Shown piece after piece: positions 18,170 to 25,867 of a DNA stretch of 30,189 nt; position 1 is the first letter of the stretch; each line of letters opens with the position of its first letter. The stretch spans positions 1 through 30,189 of the forward strand of contig JBFWOF010000067.1 in NCBI GenBank assembly GCA_050250665.1, in the 5' to 3' direction. A program made the translations under genes and the position numbers. The notes beneath the pieces were generated by a model. The model saw only the letters and a list, made by a program, of their open reading frames with translations, made no database searches and was not told the DNA's origin. The stretch comes from JADKFD01 sp050250665 (lineage in GTDB: Bacteria; Pseudomonadota; Gammaproteobacteria; Xanthomonadales; SZUA-5).

Positions 18170-19539
18170 GTCTGGCCGCGGTTCTGGCGATCGCCCTGTT
18201 CCTGTGTCTGGCCCTGACGCTGTTGCTGGGCTTGCCGGTGGCTTTCACGCTGGCCGGCGTGTCCCTGATCTTTGCCGGGATCGGCATCGCCACCGGCAGT
18301 TTCGATGCCAGTTTCCTCGAGGCCTTTCCGAACCGCGTGTTCGGCATCATGGGCAACGAAACCCTGCTGGCCGTGCCCTTGTTCGTGTTCATGGGCGTGA
18401 TGCTGGAGCGCTCCAGAATCGCCGAGCGCCTGCTCACGGCGATGGCCGGCTTGTTCGGTTCCCTGCGCGGCGGCCTGGCGATTTCGGTGTTGCTGGTCGG
18501 CGCGGTGCTGGCCGCCAGCACCGGCATCGTCGGCGCCACCGTGGTCACGATGGGGCTGATCGCCCTGCCGACCATGTTGCGCGCCGGCTACGATCCGCGC
18601 ATTGCGGCCGGCACGATCTGCTCCTCGGGCACGCTTGGCCAGATCATCCCGCCCTCGATCATCCTGGTGCTGCTCGGCGATGTGCTGGGCAATGCCTACC
18701 AGAAGGCCCAGCTGGGCATGGGCGTGTACGCGCCGAAGACGGTGTCGGTGGGCGATCTGTTCGCCGGCGCGATGCTGCCGGGGCTGGTCCTGGTTGGCGG
18801 CTATCTCATTTACCTGATAGCGGTCGCCTGGCTGCAACCGCAGCGGGCGCCGGCGCTGCCGGCGGCGATGCGTCAGAAACCGGGCCTGCGCAGCCTGCTC
18901 GGGGCGCTGCTGCCGCCGCTGCTGCTGATCGTGGCCGTGCTTGGATCCATCATCGGCGGGCTGGCCACGCCCACCGAAGCGGCCGCCATCGGCGCCGTCG
19001 GTGCGCTGCTGCTGGCCGCGACTGCGCGCGAGCTGAGTCTGGCAGCGCTGCGCGAGACTGCAGAGCGCACCGCGTTGATCACCAGCATGGTCTACATGAT
19101 CCTGATTGCCGCGGCGCTGTTCTCGCTGGTCTTCCGCGGCTTCGGCGGAGACGACCTGGTGCACCAGTTACTGACCGGCATGCCCGGCGGCGTGCTTGGC
19201 GCCCTGATCATCGTCAATCTCACGGTCTTCCTGCTCGGCTTCCTGATCGACTTCATCGAGATCATCTTCATCGTCGTGCCGCTGGTAGCCCCGCCCTTGC
19301 TGGCCCTGGGCGTGGATCCGATCTGGCTGGGCGTGGTGCTGGCGATCAATCTGCAGACCTCCTTCCTGACCCCGCCCTTCGGTTTCGCCCTGTTCTACCT
19401 GCGCGGAGCAGCCCCCCGGGAACTGGATACCGGCGCCATCTATCGCGGCGTGCTGCCCTTCATCGCCATTCAGCTGTTGATGCTGGTCGTGCTCGCGCTG
19501 TTTCCCGGATTGGCGACCTGGCTGCCGGCGCAGATGTAG
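18166..19539 (+). CDS. dctM: TRAP transporter large permease (DctM-like)
   Basis: Large, ion-coupled transport subunit. The 457-residue product is almost entirely membrane helices, with the family signatures LLGLPVAFTLAGVSLIF near the N-terminus, ETLLAVPLFVFMGVMLERS, AASTGIVGATVVTMG, CSSGTLGQIIPPSI, GLATPTEAAAIGAVGAL, and LLGFLIDFIEIIFIVVPL near the C-terminus. LTPPFGFALFYLRG closes the last domain. Length is slightly above the usual 425-450. Sodium-driven uptake of an organic acid is the family norm; the substrate is set by the DctP protein, which is not here. Confidence 0.94.
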   Translation: MSLAAVLAIALFLCLALTLLLGLPVAFTLAGVSLIFAGIGIATGSFDASFLEAFPNRVFGIMGNETLLAVPLFVFMGVMLERSRIAERLLTAMAGLFGSLRGGLAISVLLVGAVLAASTGIVGATVVTMGLIALPTMLRAGYDPRIAAGTICSSGTLGQIIPPSIILVLLGDVLGNAYQKAQLGMGVYAPKTVSVGDLFAGAMLPGLVLVGGYLIYLIAVAWLQPQRAPALPAAMRQKPGLRSLLGALLPPLLLIVAVLGSIIGGLATPTEAAAIGAVGALLLAATARELSLAALRETAERTALITSMVYMILIAAALFSLVFRGFGGDDLVHQLLTGMPGGVLGALIIVNLTVFLLGFLIDFIEIIFIVVPLVAPPLLALGVDPIWLGVVLAINLQTSFLTPPFGFALFYLRGAAPRELDTGAIYRGVLPFIAIQLLMLVVLALFPGLATWLPAQM

Positions 19540-19580
19540 CTTGGCGAGGGGCGGGGGGAGAGGCTACGGGCTTTGGGCTG

Positions 19581-19653
19581 TTGTAGGTCCAGACTTGTCT
19601 GGACGCTTCTCGGGCATGCGAGCAAGAGCGTCCAGACAAGTCTGGACCTACAA
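19581..19653. repeat. Perfect 27-bp inverted repeat, family B (TCCAGACTTGTCTGGA)
   Basis: The arms 19581-19607 and 19627-19653 are exact reverse complements around a 19-base loop. Each arm contains the small palindrome GTCCAGACTTGTCTGGAC. It starts about 40 bases after the dctM stop codon and could act as a terminator or mRNA 3'-end stabiliser, though no T run follows. Single arms of the family occur at 20657-20678, 20801-20820, 24362-24382, 24612-24634 and 25821-25845. Confidence 0.93.
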
Positions 19654-19776
19654 GAGCACCGGCCACCCGCGCCTTTCCCGTGCCCTCGTGCCCTCGCGCT
19701 CCCCATGGCATGCTTCGCCCCATCCGGGGAACCTCCACGCCGCAGATCCGTCCAAGTGCGGCGAGCCTGCCTAGCG

Positions 19777-19812
19777 CTCTTCCCTTTTCCTTTTTCCCTT
19801 TCCCCTTTTCCT
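19777..19812 (+). other. 36-base pure pyrimidine tract before the methyltransferase gene
   Basis: Only C and T occur over 36 bases (runs such as CCCTTTTCCTTTTTCCC), ending eight bases before ATG 19820. No purine-rich ribosome-binding site can exist in the leader. Homopurine-homopyrimidine tracts of this length can form triplex DNA; a function is inference. Confidence 0.75.
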
Positions 19813-19819
19813 GCCCCCA

Positions 19820-20575
19820 ATGACTGAACAAGAACTGCTGGCCAAAACCTGGTTTTACCGCTTCCCGCTGCCGTCGGGTGCGGTCACGTCGAGCTATCAC
19901 GATGGCACGCTCGACGAGGTGCATACGACTCGCGTGCAGATGATGGCGCGGGCGCTGCGCGAGCATTTTGGCGATCAGCCGATTGCCAGTGCGGTTGATC
20001 TGGCCTGCCACCAGGGCTGGTTCTCCTGGCAGCTGACCGAGCACGGGGTCGAGCGCGTCACCGGCATCGAGCCGCGCGATGAGCATGTCGCCGATGCCCG
20101 CGCTGTCATCGCCGCGATGGGCCTGGCCGAGCGCATCCAGATCCAGCAATGCGACGTCCACGACACCACGCCGGAGCGCTTCGGTATCCACCCGCTGGTG
20201 CTCTGTTTCGGTCTGATCTACCACCTGGAGAATCCGATCGGCGCCTTGCGTCGGGCCCGTGCGCTGACTGCGCCCGGCGGGCTCTGCCTGGTCGAGACCC
20301 AGGTGGTGCCGGGCATGCGCGGCTTTGTCGACTGGGGCAACTACCGCTTCGTGAGGCCGCTCAAGGGCAGCTTCGGCATCATCGATGAAATGGCGGAAAC
20401 CCATGCCGCCGAGGCGTCGACCTCCGGCATCTGTCTGGCGCCCGATACCGAAGGCCTGCTCTGGATCATGCGCAATATCGGCTTCAGGGATGTCGCCCTG
20501 GTGCCGCCACCGGAGAATGGCTACGAGCAGCACCTGTACGGCAAGCGCGTCATGGTGCGGGCGATCGCGGCGTAG
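19820..20575 (+). CDS. SAM-dependent methyltransferase (class I, CmoB/DUF1698-like)
   Basis: A 251-residue cytoplasmic methyltransferase. The SAM-binding loop is AVDLACHQGWFSWQL (motif I, about 58-72), the acidic residue that ends beta-2 is Glu84 in TGIEPRDEHV, motif II/III is about PLVLCFGLIYHLENPIGALR (184-203 region by position in the fold), and the post-motif ALTAPGGLCLVETQ is present. The opening TWFYRFPLPSG and the YHLENP segment are similar to CmoB and related tRNA or lipid methyltransferases, but the protein is shorter than CmoB (about 320) and its target is not certain. It stands alone between two repeat-filled gaps; its start follows a pyrimidine tract without a ribosome-binding site. 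Confidence 0.82.
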   Translation: MTEQELLAKTWFYRFPLPSGAVTSSYHDGTLDEVHTTRVQMMARALREHFGDQPIASAVDLACHQGWFSWQLTEHGVERVTGIEPRDEHVADARAVIAAMGLAERIQIQQCDVHDTTPERFGIHPLVLCFGLIYHLENPIGALRRARALTAPGGLCLVETQVVPGMRGFVDWGNYRFVRPLKGSFGIIDEMAETHAAEASTSGICLAPDTEGLLWIMRNIGFRDVALVPPPENGYEQHLYGKRVMVRAIAA

Positions 20576-20656
20576 GGTGGATCCTTCGCCAAAGGCGAAG
20601 AATCCGCCGTCAAGCTGGCGCCACGGCTGGCCGGCGGAATCCGCCGCCGCTCTCGT

Positions 20657-20682
20657 GCGTCCAGACTTGTCTGGACGCTTTT
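20657..20682 (+). terminator. Family B hairpin followed by T run, possible terminator
   Basis: GCGTCCAGAC-TT-GTCTGGACGC is a perfect 10-bp stem, followed by TTTT, about 80 bases after the methyltransferase stop. It belongs to a repeat family, so a terminator role is only plausible. Confidence 0.4.
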
Positions 20683-20687
20683 GATGT

Positions 20688-20763
20688 CTGTGGGAGCGGG
20701 CTCTGCCCGCGATACGGTCTTCGCATCAACGATGCCGATCGCGGGCAGAGCCCGCTCCCACAG
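20688..20763. repeat. Perfect 26-bp inverted repeat, family A
   Basis: CTGTGGGAGCGGGCTCTGCC and the next six bases (20688-20713) are the exact reverse complement of 20738-20763, with a 24-base spacer. Both arms are the same arm type, unlike the copies at 8673, which pair two different arms. Confidence 0.93.
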
Positions 20764-20923
20764 CGCCGCCAATCTGGCGGAATCCGCCGCCGCTTTTGTG
20801 GATCCAGACTTGTCTGGACGCACTTCGCGAATCGGCCAATGGCTGCATCCGTCGATGCTGGCCGGCGGAATCCGCCTTCGAGCGGTATCGCGCTTGCGAG
20901 CAGGGTCGCGGGCGGGTTCCGCC

Positions 20924-21592
20924 CTACCTCAGCTTCGGCTCCATCCAGGCCCGCAGATCGCGGATTTCCTCGGCGCATACCGAATGCGGCATCGGGTAAC
21001 TGTGCCAGTCCACCGGGCAGCCGGCGGCCTTGAGCCAGTCGCGGCTCATCGCTCCCAGTGATTCGGGCACCACCGGATCATGCTTGCCGTGGCCCATGAA
21101 GATCGGCACCGACAGGCTCGGCTTGGCGGCTTCGGCCGGGAAGGTCTCGTGCAGTGGCAGATAGGTCGACAGCGCGATCATCGCCAGCAGTGGCTCGTTG
21201 CGGCGCAGTCCCGCTGCCAGGGTGACGGCCCCGCCCTGCGAGAATCCCGCCAGGATGATGCGTTCTGCCGGAATGCCGCGGGCATTCTCGCGGGCGATCA
21301 GCTGCTCGATGGCGGCAATCGAGGCGCGGATGCCGGGACCATCCTGCTTGTGGGCGATGTCCACACCGCCGATGTCATACCAGCCGCGCATGCGCATGCC
21401 GCCGTTGACCGTGATCGGGCGCACCGGCGCGTGCGGAAAGATGAATCGCAGCGGCGGCCATTGGCGCCCGACCAGTTCCGGCACGATCGGCTCGAAATCG
21501 TGGCCGTCGGCGCCCAGACCGTGCAACCAGATCACGGCATGTCGCGGCAGCGAGCCGGTTTCCATCTCCAGGGTTTCCAGCAGATCCGACAC
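20924..21592 (-). CDS. Carboxylesterase / acyl-protein thioesterase-like alpha/beta hydrolase
   Basis: Serine hydrolase of the phospholipase/carboxylesterase family (abhydrolase_2), cytoplasmic, about 222 residues. VIWLHGLGADGHDFEPIVPEL is the classic N-terminal block. The triad is visible: Ser118 in GFSQGG, Asp172 in GKHDPVVP, His203 in PMPHSV. Family members hydrolyse short-chain esters, lysophospholipids or acyl thioesters. The start is put at GTG 21592, giving VSDLLETLEMETG, which matches the family N-terminus; the open frame runs upstream to 21763 but that part is arginine-rich and lies over the lptM leader. ATG 21565 is another option. Convergent with the methyltransferase gene and divergent from lptM. 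Confidence 0.9.
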   Translation of the reverse strand: MSDLLETLEMETGSLPRHAVIWLHGLGADGHDFEPIVPELVGRQWPPLRFIFPHAPVRPITVNGGMRMRGWYDIGGVDIAHKQDGPGIRASIAAIEQLIARENARGIPAERIILAGFSQGGAVTLAAGLRRNEPLLAMIALSTYLPLHETFPAEAAKPSLSVPIFMGHGKHDPVVPESLGAMSRDWLKAAGCPVDWHSYPMPHSVCAEEIRDLRAWMEPKLR

Positions 21593-21660
21593 AGGCAGTT
21601 CCAGCAGCAGGGAAAGCGGCGATTCTGCCGCAATTCCGCGGGGCAGGGGGCAGCGGCCTC

Positions 21661-21666
21661 TATACT
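21661..21666 (+). promoter_or_regulatory. Likely -10 element of the lptM-dapF-DUF484-xerC operon
   Basis: TATACT (five of six consensus) lies 27 bases before the lptM ATG. The -35 region, in GC-rich sequence, is poor. Confidence 0.42.
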
Positions 21667-21692
21667 GCGGGCAACGAACCCGGAGCTTGCTC

Positions 21693-21821
21693 ATGCGCTC
21701 AACGATCTCGCGTCTAGCCCTTCTTGCTGTCCTGCTGGTCGCCTTGCCCGCCTGCGGCAGCAAGGGCCCGCTGGTGCCGGCCGATCAGGAGCCGGCCAAG
21801 GCGGAGCCGCCGGCCCAGTGA
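21693..21821 (+). CDS. lptM: LptM (YifL-type) small outer-membrane lipoprotein
   Basis: A 42-residue lipoprotein: a basic start (MRSTISR), a short hydrophobic stretch and the lipobox LPAC, then the family hallmark CGSKGPL, followed by a Pro/Glu/Ala tail. In E. coli LptM binds the LptD-LptE translocon and helps its disulfide maturation, and its gene (yifL) precedes dapF, exactly as here. GGAG eight bases before the ATG supports the start. The stop TGA overlaps the dapF GTG start, so the genes are coupled. Confidence 0.9.
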   Translation: MRSTISRLALLAVLLVALPACGSKGPLVPADQEPAKAEPPAQ

Positions 21822-22648
21822 GCGGTATCCGCTTCACCAAGATGCACGGTGCCGGCAATGATTTCGTGATCCTCGACCGGCTGGCCGGTGCGCCCTTTCC
21901 GGACCCTGCGCTGTCGCGACGACTGGCCGATCGCCACTTCGGCGTCGGCTGCGACCAGATCATGGTGATCGAGCCCGCTGTCGACACCGGGCATGCGTTT
22001 CGCTATCGCATCGTCAACGCCGATGGCTCGGCCGCCGGCCAATGCGGCAACGGCGCGCGCTGCGTGGCCGCCTATCTGCGGCAGCATCACGGACTGGCCG
22101 AAGGTGCCCGGCTGGACAGCCCGGGCGGTTCGGTGGCCGTGCACTTTCTCGCCAGTGGCGAGGTGGAACTGGCGCTGGGTGTGCCGCGGCTGGCACCCGC
22201 CGAGATTCCCTTTCTCGCCGAGCAGCAGTCCTTGCGCTATGAGCTCGACGTGCTGGACAGGCAGGTCAGCATCGCCGCGCTGTCGATGGGTAATCCGCAT
22301 GCGGTGCTTCAGGTCAGCGATGTGGCTGCGGCGCCAGTGTCTGAACTCGGCTCGGCCATCGAGCAGCATCCGCGCTTTCCCGATCGCGCCAACGTCGGTT
22401 TCGTGCAGATCGTCGATCGCAAACACCTGCGTCTGCGGGTCTGGGAACGTGGCGTCGGCGAAACCCTGGCCTGCGGCTCCGGCGCCTGCGCCGCGGTGGT
22501 CGCCTTGCGTCTGGCCGAGGCCGTGGATGAACATGTGGCCGTCGATCTGCCCGGTGGACGTCTGCAGGTGCGCTGGTCAAGTCCGGGCACGCCGGTGTAT
22601 CTCAGTGGCCCGGCCACTACCGTTTTCGAGGGGGAGTTTTGCCTGTGA
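21818..22648 (+). CDS. dapF: Diaminopimelate epimerase
   Basis: Converts LL- to meso-diaminopimelate for lysine and peptidoglycan synthesis. The 276-residue product (E. coli 274) begins with the family block FTKMHGAGNDFVILD; the two catalytic cysteines are Cys76 in GQCGNGARC and Cys219 in ACGSGAC. MGNPHAV and RVWERGVGET are also family signatures. The start is GTG 21818, overlapping the lptM stop as GTGA; the methionine in KMHG is internal in all homologues. The stop in turn overlaps the start of the next gene as GTGA. Confidence 0.97.
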   Translation: MSGIRFTKMHGAGNDFVILDRLAGAPFPDPALSRRLADRHFGVGCDQIMVIEPAVDTGHAFRYRIVNADGSAAGQCGNGARCVAAYLRQHHGLAEGARLDSPGGSVAVHFLASGEVELALGVPRLAPAEIPFLAEQQSLRYELDVLDRQVSIAALSMGNPHAVLQVSDVAAAPVSELGSAIEQHPRFPDRANVGFVQIVDRKHLRLRVWERGVGETLACGSGACAAVVALRLAEAVDEHVAVDLPGGRLQVRWSSPGTPVYLSGPATTVFEGEFCL

Positions 22649-23319
22649 GCGACTATCTGGATATGAACCCGGATCATGTGGCCGGATTTCTGCGCCGCCA
22701 CGCCAATTTCCTCGCCGACTATCCGGATCTGGCACTGGCGTTGGTGATGCCGCGCGAGGCCGGCGCGGCGACCTCCCTGACCAACTATCAGCTGGAGGTG
22801 CTGCGCGAGAAGAACCGTTCGCTCAGCCACCGACTGCGCGACCTGGTCACGGTGGCCGAAGAGAATCAGGCGCTGGTCGGCCGGGTGCATCAACTGGCAT
22901 TGCGCCTGCTGCGGGCGGGCAGTTTCCGAGACACCGTGCTGGCGGTGGCCGCCAGCCTTCGCGAGGATTTCCATACCGATCTGGTGCGGGTGTGCCTGAC
23001 CGGACTGCCGCGCCTGCAGATCGACGAGCCCTGGCTGATCGAAACCGACGTCGAGGCCCCGGCCTTGAGCGCCTTTGCCGAACTGCGGGCGCAGCGCGAG
23101 CCAGTTTGCGGTCGCTTGCGTGCCGAGAAGCTGGATTTCCTGTTCGGCGAGTTGTCCGACGAAGTGGCATCGGCGGTGGTCCTGCCCTTCGGCACGGCCG
23201 GTTTTCTGGGCATCGGCAGCGCCGACGCCAATCGCTTCCACCCGGGCATGGGCACGGTATTCCTGCGTCAGATCGCGGAGCTGATCGAGACCGCCCTGCT
23301 GGCGGCAGCGGCGCGCTAG
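22645..23319 (+). CDS. DUF484 (YigA-like) GAF-fold protein
   Basis: A 224-residue cytoplasmic protein of unknown role, always found between dapF and xerC in gammaproteobacteria. The N-terminal part (VSDYLDMNPDHVAGFLRRHANFLADYPDL) and the coiled-coil segment YQLEVLREKNRSLSHRLRDL (about 48-68) are DUF484 signatures; the rest has a GAF-like domain with PFGTAGFLGIGSAD near 190. The start is GTG 22645, overlapping the dapF stop, with GGGGAG eight bases upstream; the TTG at 22639 is too close to that site. Confidence 0.9.
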   Translation: MSDYLDMNPDHVAGFLRRHANFLADYPDLALALVMPREAGAATSLTNYQLEVLREKNRSLSHRLRDLVTVAEENQALVGRVHQLALRLLRAGSFRDTVLAVAASLREDFHTDLVRVCLTGLPRLQIDEPWLIETDVEAPALSAFAELRAQREPVCGRLRAEKLDFLFGELSDEVASAVVLPFGTAGFLGIGSADANRFHPGMGTVFLRQIAELIETALLAAAAR

Positions 23320-23334
23320 CGCGGCCGTCAGCCC

Positions 23335-24261
23335 ATGGAAGCCCGGGAATCTGCGGTCGACAAGAGCCTGCCAGCAGTCTGGTTGCAGACCATCGACGAT
23401 TTTCTCGGGCATCTGGCCATCGAACGGCGGCTGTCGCCGCGAACCATCGGCAGCTACCGGCAGCAGCTCAGCGAGGTGGCGCGGGCGCTGGTGCAGGCCG
23501 AAGCCAGCGACTGGCCGAGCGTGCGCAAGGACCAGGTCCGCGCGGTGATCACCCAGGCCCACCGGCGCGGACTGGCCCCACGCAGCCTGGCGCTGATGCT
23601 GGCCGCCGTGCGCAGCCTGTATCGCTGGTTGCGCGAAACCCGCCATCCCGATCTCATCAATCCGGCGCAGAGCATCAAGCCGCCCAAGCTCGGCAAGCGC
23701 CTGCCGGCGGTGCTCGACGCCGACGCCGTCACCCGACTGGTCGAGATTCCCCAGGACGAGCAGCTGTCGACCCGCGATCGTGCTCTGCTGGAGCTGTTCT
23801 ATTCCAGCGGATTGCGGCTGTCGGAAGTGGCCGGCCTGCGCTGGGGCGAACTCGATCTGGATGACGGCAGCGTGCGCGTGCTCGGCAAGGGCGCCAAGAC
23901 CCGCATCGTGCCGGTGGGCTCAAAGGCGCTCGAAGCGCTACGCGCGCTGGCCGCCGAACACGGATCGGAAGCCACGCAGCCGGTCTTCGGCAATGGTCGT
24001 GGCGGCGCACTCAGCCCGCGCGGCATCCAGGCGCGGGTCAAGCACTGGGCTGAAAAACAGGGCATCTGGCAGCGCGTGCATCCACACCTGCTGCGACATT
24101 CCTTTGCCAGCCATCTGCTCGAATCCAGCGGCGATCTGCGCGCGGTGCAGGAACTGCTGGGCCACGCCGACATCGGCACCACCCAAGTCTATACCCACCT
24201 CAATTTCCAGCACCTGGCCGAGGTCTATGATCGCGCCCATCCGCGGGCGAAGCGGCGCTGA
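23335..24261 (+). CDS. xerC: Tyrosine recombinase XerC
   Basis: Site-specific recombinase that, with XerD, resolves chromosome dimers at dif. The 308-residue product has the N-terminal SAM-like core-binding domain (about 15-105, IERRLSPRTIGSYRQQL) and the catalytic domain with all active residues: Arg161 in SGLRLSE, Lys185 in LGKGAKTR, His251 and Arg254 in HLLRHSF, His277 in LGHAD and the nucleophile Tyr286 in TQVYTH. HPHLLRHSFASHLLE is typical of XerC/D. Length and operon position (after DUF484) identify XerC rather than XerD. The start at ATG 23335 lies 15 bases after the DUF484 stop. Confidence 0.96.
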   Translation: MEARESAVDKSLPAVWLQTIDDFLGHLAIERRLSPRTIGSYRQQLSEVARALVQAEASDWPSVRKDQVRAVITQAHRRGLAPRSLALMLAAVRSLYRWLRETRHPDLINPAQSIKPPKLGKRLPAVLDADAVTRLVEIPQDEQLSTRDRALLELFYSSGLRLSEVAGLRWGELDLDDGSVRVLGKGAKTRIVPVGSKALEALRALAAEHGSEATQPVFGNGRGGALSPRGIQARVKHWAEKQGIWQRVHPHLLRHSFASHLLESSGDLRAVQELLGHADIGTTQVYTHLNFQHLAEVYDRAHPRAKRR

Positions 24262-24312
24262 GGGCGGGTTGCTGGTTGTCGGTTGTCGGTTGTTGGTGGC
24301 GGAAAGAGCGGT

Positions 24313-24565
24313 CTCACGCGGAGGCGCGGAGGACGCGGAGAAGAGCAGGTCGCGGGCTGTGGTAGGTCCAGACTTGTCTGGATGCCCGTCCCTGTGGGAG
24401 CGGACTCTGTCCGCGATCGGTGTAGCGACTTTCCCTCGGGTCCCGGATCGCGGCTGAAGCCGCTCCCACAGAATCCGACAGCTGCATCAGCCACGTAGCC
24501 CGCTACGCGGCCAACGATCAACGCTTTTCTCCGCGCCCTCCGCGCCTCCGCGTGAGTGCTCTTTG
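24313..24565. repeat. Composite repeat, copy 1 (families A and B inside GC-rich inverted arms)
   Basis: The outer arms are CTCACGCGGAGGCGCGGAGG... at 24313-24343 and its near-exact reverse complement at 24524-24556. Inside are a family B hairpin (24362-24382), a family A arm pair (24392-24420 and 24449-24471), then a conserved 50-base tail with the small palindrome CGTAGCCCGCTACG. This has the layout of a short MITE-like unit with terminal inverted repeats of about 31-33 bases. Confidence 0.88.
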
Positions 24566-24602
24566 CTGCACCGTCACAGACAACCTGGAGCAAGGCGGGC
24601 TG

Positions 24603-24812
24603 CGGGCCGTGGCAGGTCCAGACTTGTCTGGACGCTCGTCCCTGTGGGAGCGGACTCTGTCCGCGATCGGTGTAGCGCCTGTCCCCCGGGTCCCGGATCG
24701 CGGCTGAAGCCGCTCCCACAGAATCCGACAGCTGCATCAGCCACGTAGCCCGCTACGCGGCCAACGATCAACGCTTTGCTCCGCGCCTCCGCGCCTCCGC
24801 GTGAGCGCTCTT
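24603..24812. repeat. Composite repeat, copy 2
   Basis: About 210 bases nearly identical to 24353-24562, shifted by 250 bases. It has the family B hairpin, the family A pair, the CGTAGCCCGCTACG tail and the right-hand GC-rich arm, but not the left-hand arm. Differences are single substitutions plus one short length change near the right end. Confidence 0.9.
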
Positions 24813-24829
24813 CGACAACCGTCAGCAAC

Positions 24830-25690
24830 TCAGGCTTCCGGGAATGCGCTCTTCATGAACTCGGGCATCGCCAGCGCGCCGCGGTGGATGTCGACGTTGT
24901 AATAGCGGGTCTCGAACTTCTTGGTGGCGGCACCACGTTCGCGGAAGCTGTTGAGATCGATGCCCTTGCGCGCCATGGTGCAGCTCCACCAGCCCGAGGG
25001 ATAGCAGGGCTGCGGGAAGCACAGGGTGCGCAGGAAACCGAAACCGGCGCCCTTCATCTGGGTGCGCATGGCGGTGATCAGCGGCAGATGCACCAGCGGC
25101 GACTCGCTCTGCTGCACCAGAATGCCGCCCGGGCGCAGGGCCTTCAGGCAGGACTGGTAGAAGGCACGGTTGAACAGGCCTTCGGCCGGGCCAACCGGGT
25201 CAGTCGAATCGACGATGATCACGTCCAGGGTGTCCGGCTCGTGCTCGGCCATGTACTTGATGCCGTCGCCGAACATCAGCTTGGCGCGCGGATCGCCGTT
25301 GGACTCGCACAGCTCCGGAAAATACTGCTCGGCGAGCCGGGTCACGCGTTCGTCGATATCGCACTGGACGGCCTCTTCGACCTCCTCGTGCTTGAGCACT
25401 TCCCGCAGCGTGCCACAGTCGCCGCCACCGATGATGACCACGCGCTTGGCGCGCGGATGGGTGAACAGCGCCGGGTGCGACATCATCTCGTGATAGAGAA
25501 AATTGTCGCGCGTGGTCAGCATCACACAGCCGTCGATCACCATCAGGTTGCCCCAATCGGTGGTTTCATAGATGTCGATGGTCTGAAAGGGCGTCTTCTC
25601 GGAGTGAAGCAACCGCTTGATCTTGAAAGAGATGGCGGAATTCGAGCCGGCGTGGGCCTCGGAGTACCAGTTGTCATCCAGAATGTGCAT
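24830..25690 (-). CDS. speE: Spermidine synthase (polyamine aminopropyltransferase)
   Basis: Transfers the aminopropyl group of decarboxylated SAM to putrescine. The 286-residue product has the family signature VIIGGGDCGTLREVLKH (motif I), DIDERV after beta-2, the substrate and catalytic loop DSTDPVGPAEGLF (Asp161, Asp164), and QPCYPSGWWSCTMARKG near the C-terminus. Length matches E. coli SpeE (288). No speD is next to it, so decarboxylated SAM must come from a gene elsewhere. ATG 25690 has no close ribosome-binding site (GAGG lies about 12 bases away). It is divergent from the beta-lactamase-like gene. Confidence 0.95.
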   Translation of the reverse strand: MHILDDNWYSEAHAGSNSAISFKIKRLLHSEKTPFQTIDIYETTDWGNLMVIDGCVMLTTRDNFLYHEMMSHPALFTHPRAKRVVIIGGGDCGTLREVLKHEEVEEAVQCDIDERVTRLAEQYFPELCESNGDPRAKLMFGDGIKYMAEHEPDTLDVIIVDSTDPVGPAEGLFNRAFYQSCLKALRPGGILVQQSESPLVHLPLITAMRTQMKGAGFGFLRTLCFPQPCYPSGWWSCTMARKGIDLNSFRERGAATKKFETRYYNVDIHRGALAMPEFMKSAFPEA

Positions 25691-25820
25691 CGGCGGGGCG
25701 GCCTCGGCGGGCTGTAGTCATGTCAGACCGGCGATTCTAGCCGGGATTCGTGCCCCGCTGTTTGCCGTGTGTCGATTGGGGTGGAGAAGGGGCGAGGGTA
25801 GAGCGAGGCTCAAGGCTGCT

Positions 25821-25845
25821 GTTGTAGGTCCAGACAAGTCTGGCC
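25821..25845. repeat. Single family B arm
   Basis: GTTGTAGGTCCAGACAAGTC and the following bases form a TCCAGAC/GTCTGG half element in the divergent region between speE and the beta-lactamase-like gene. It is the only family A or B copy at a divergent junction in the window. Confidence 0.6.
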
Positions 25846-25867
25846 GTGCTCCGTGCCCCCAACCTCA

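Larger units (their letters stand above)
20576..20923. other. 348-base convergent intergenic region, repeat mosaic
   Basis: No gene is visible. In order it has a GGATCCTTCGCC/GGCGAAGAATCC hairpin (about 20578-20606), GGCGGAATCCGCC-type palindromes (about 20634, 20777, 20863), a family B hairpin (20657-20678), a long family A inverted repeat (20688-20763) and a second family B hairpin (20801-20820). Confidence 0.8.
24262..24829. other. 568-base convergent intergenic region between xerC and speE
   Basis: No gene is visible. It begins with a GTTGTCGGTTGTCGGTTGTT low-complexity run (about 24268-24297) and is then filled by two copies of a composite repeat. Confidence 0.85.

Noticed and set aside
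24313..24812. CRISPR or coding content in the xerC-speE gap
   Set aside because: Two long near-identical copies, not an array; the frames in the two copies are explained by the repeat itself.
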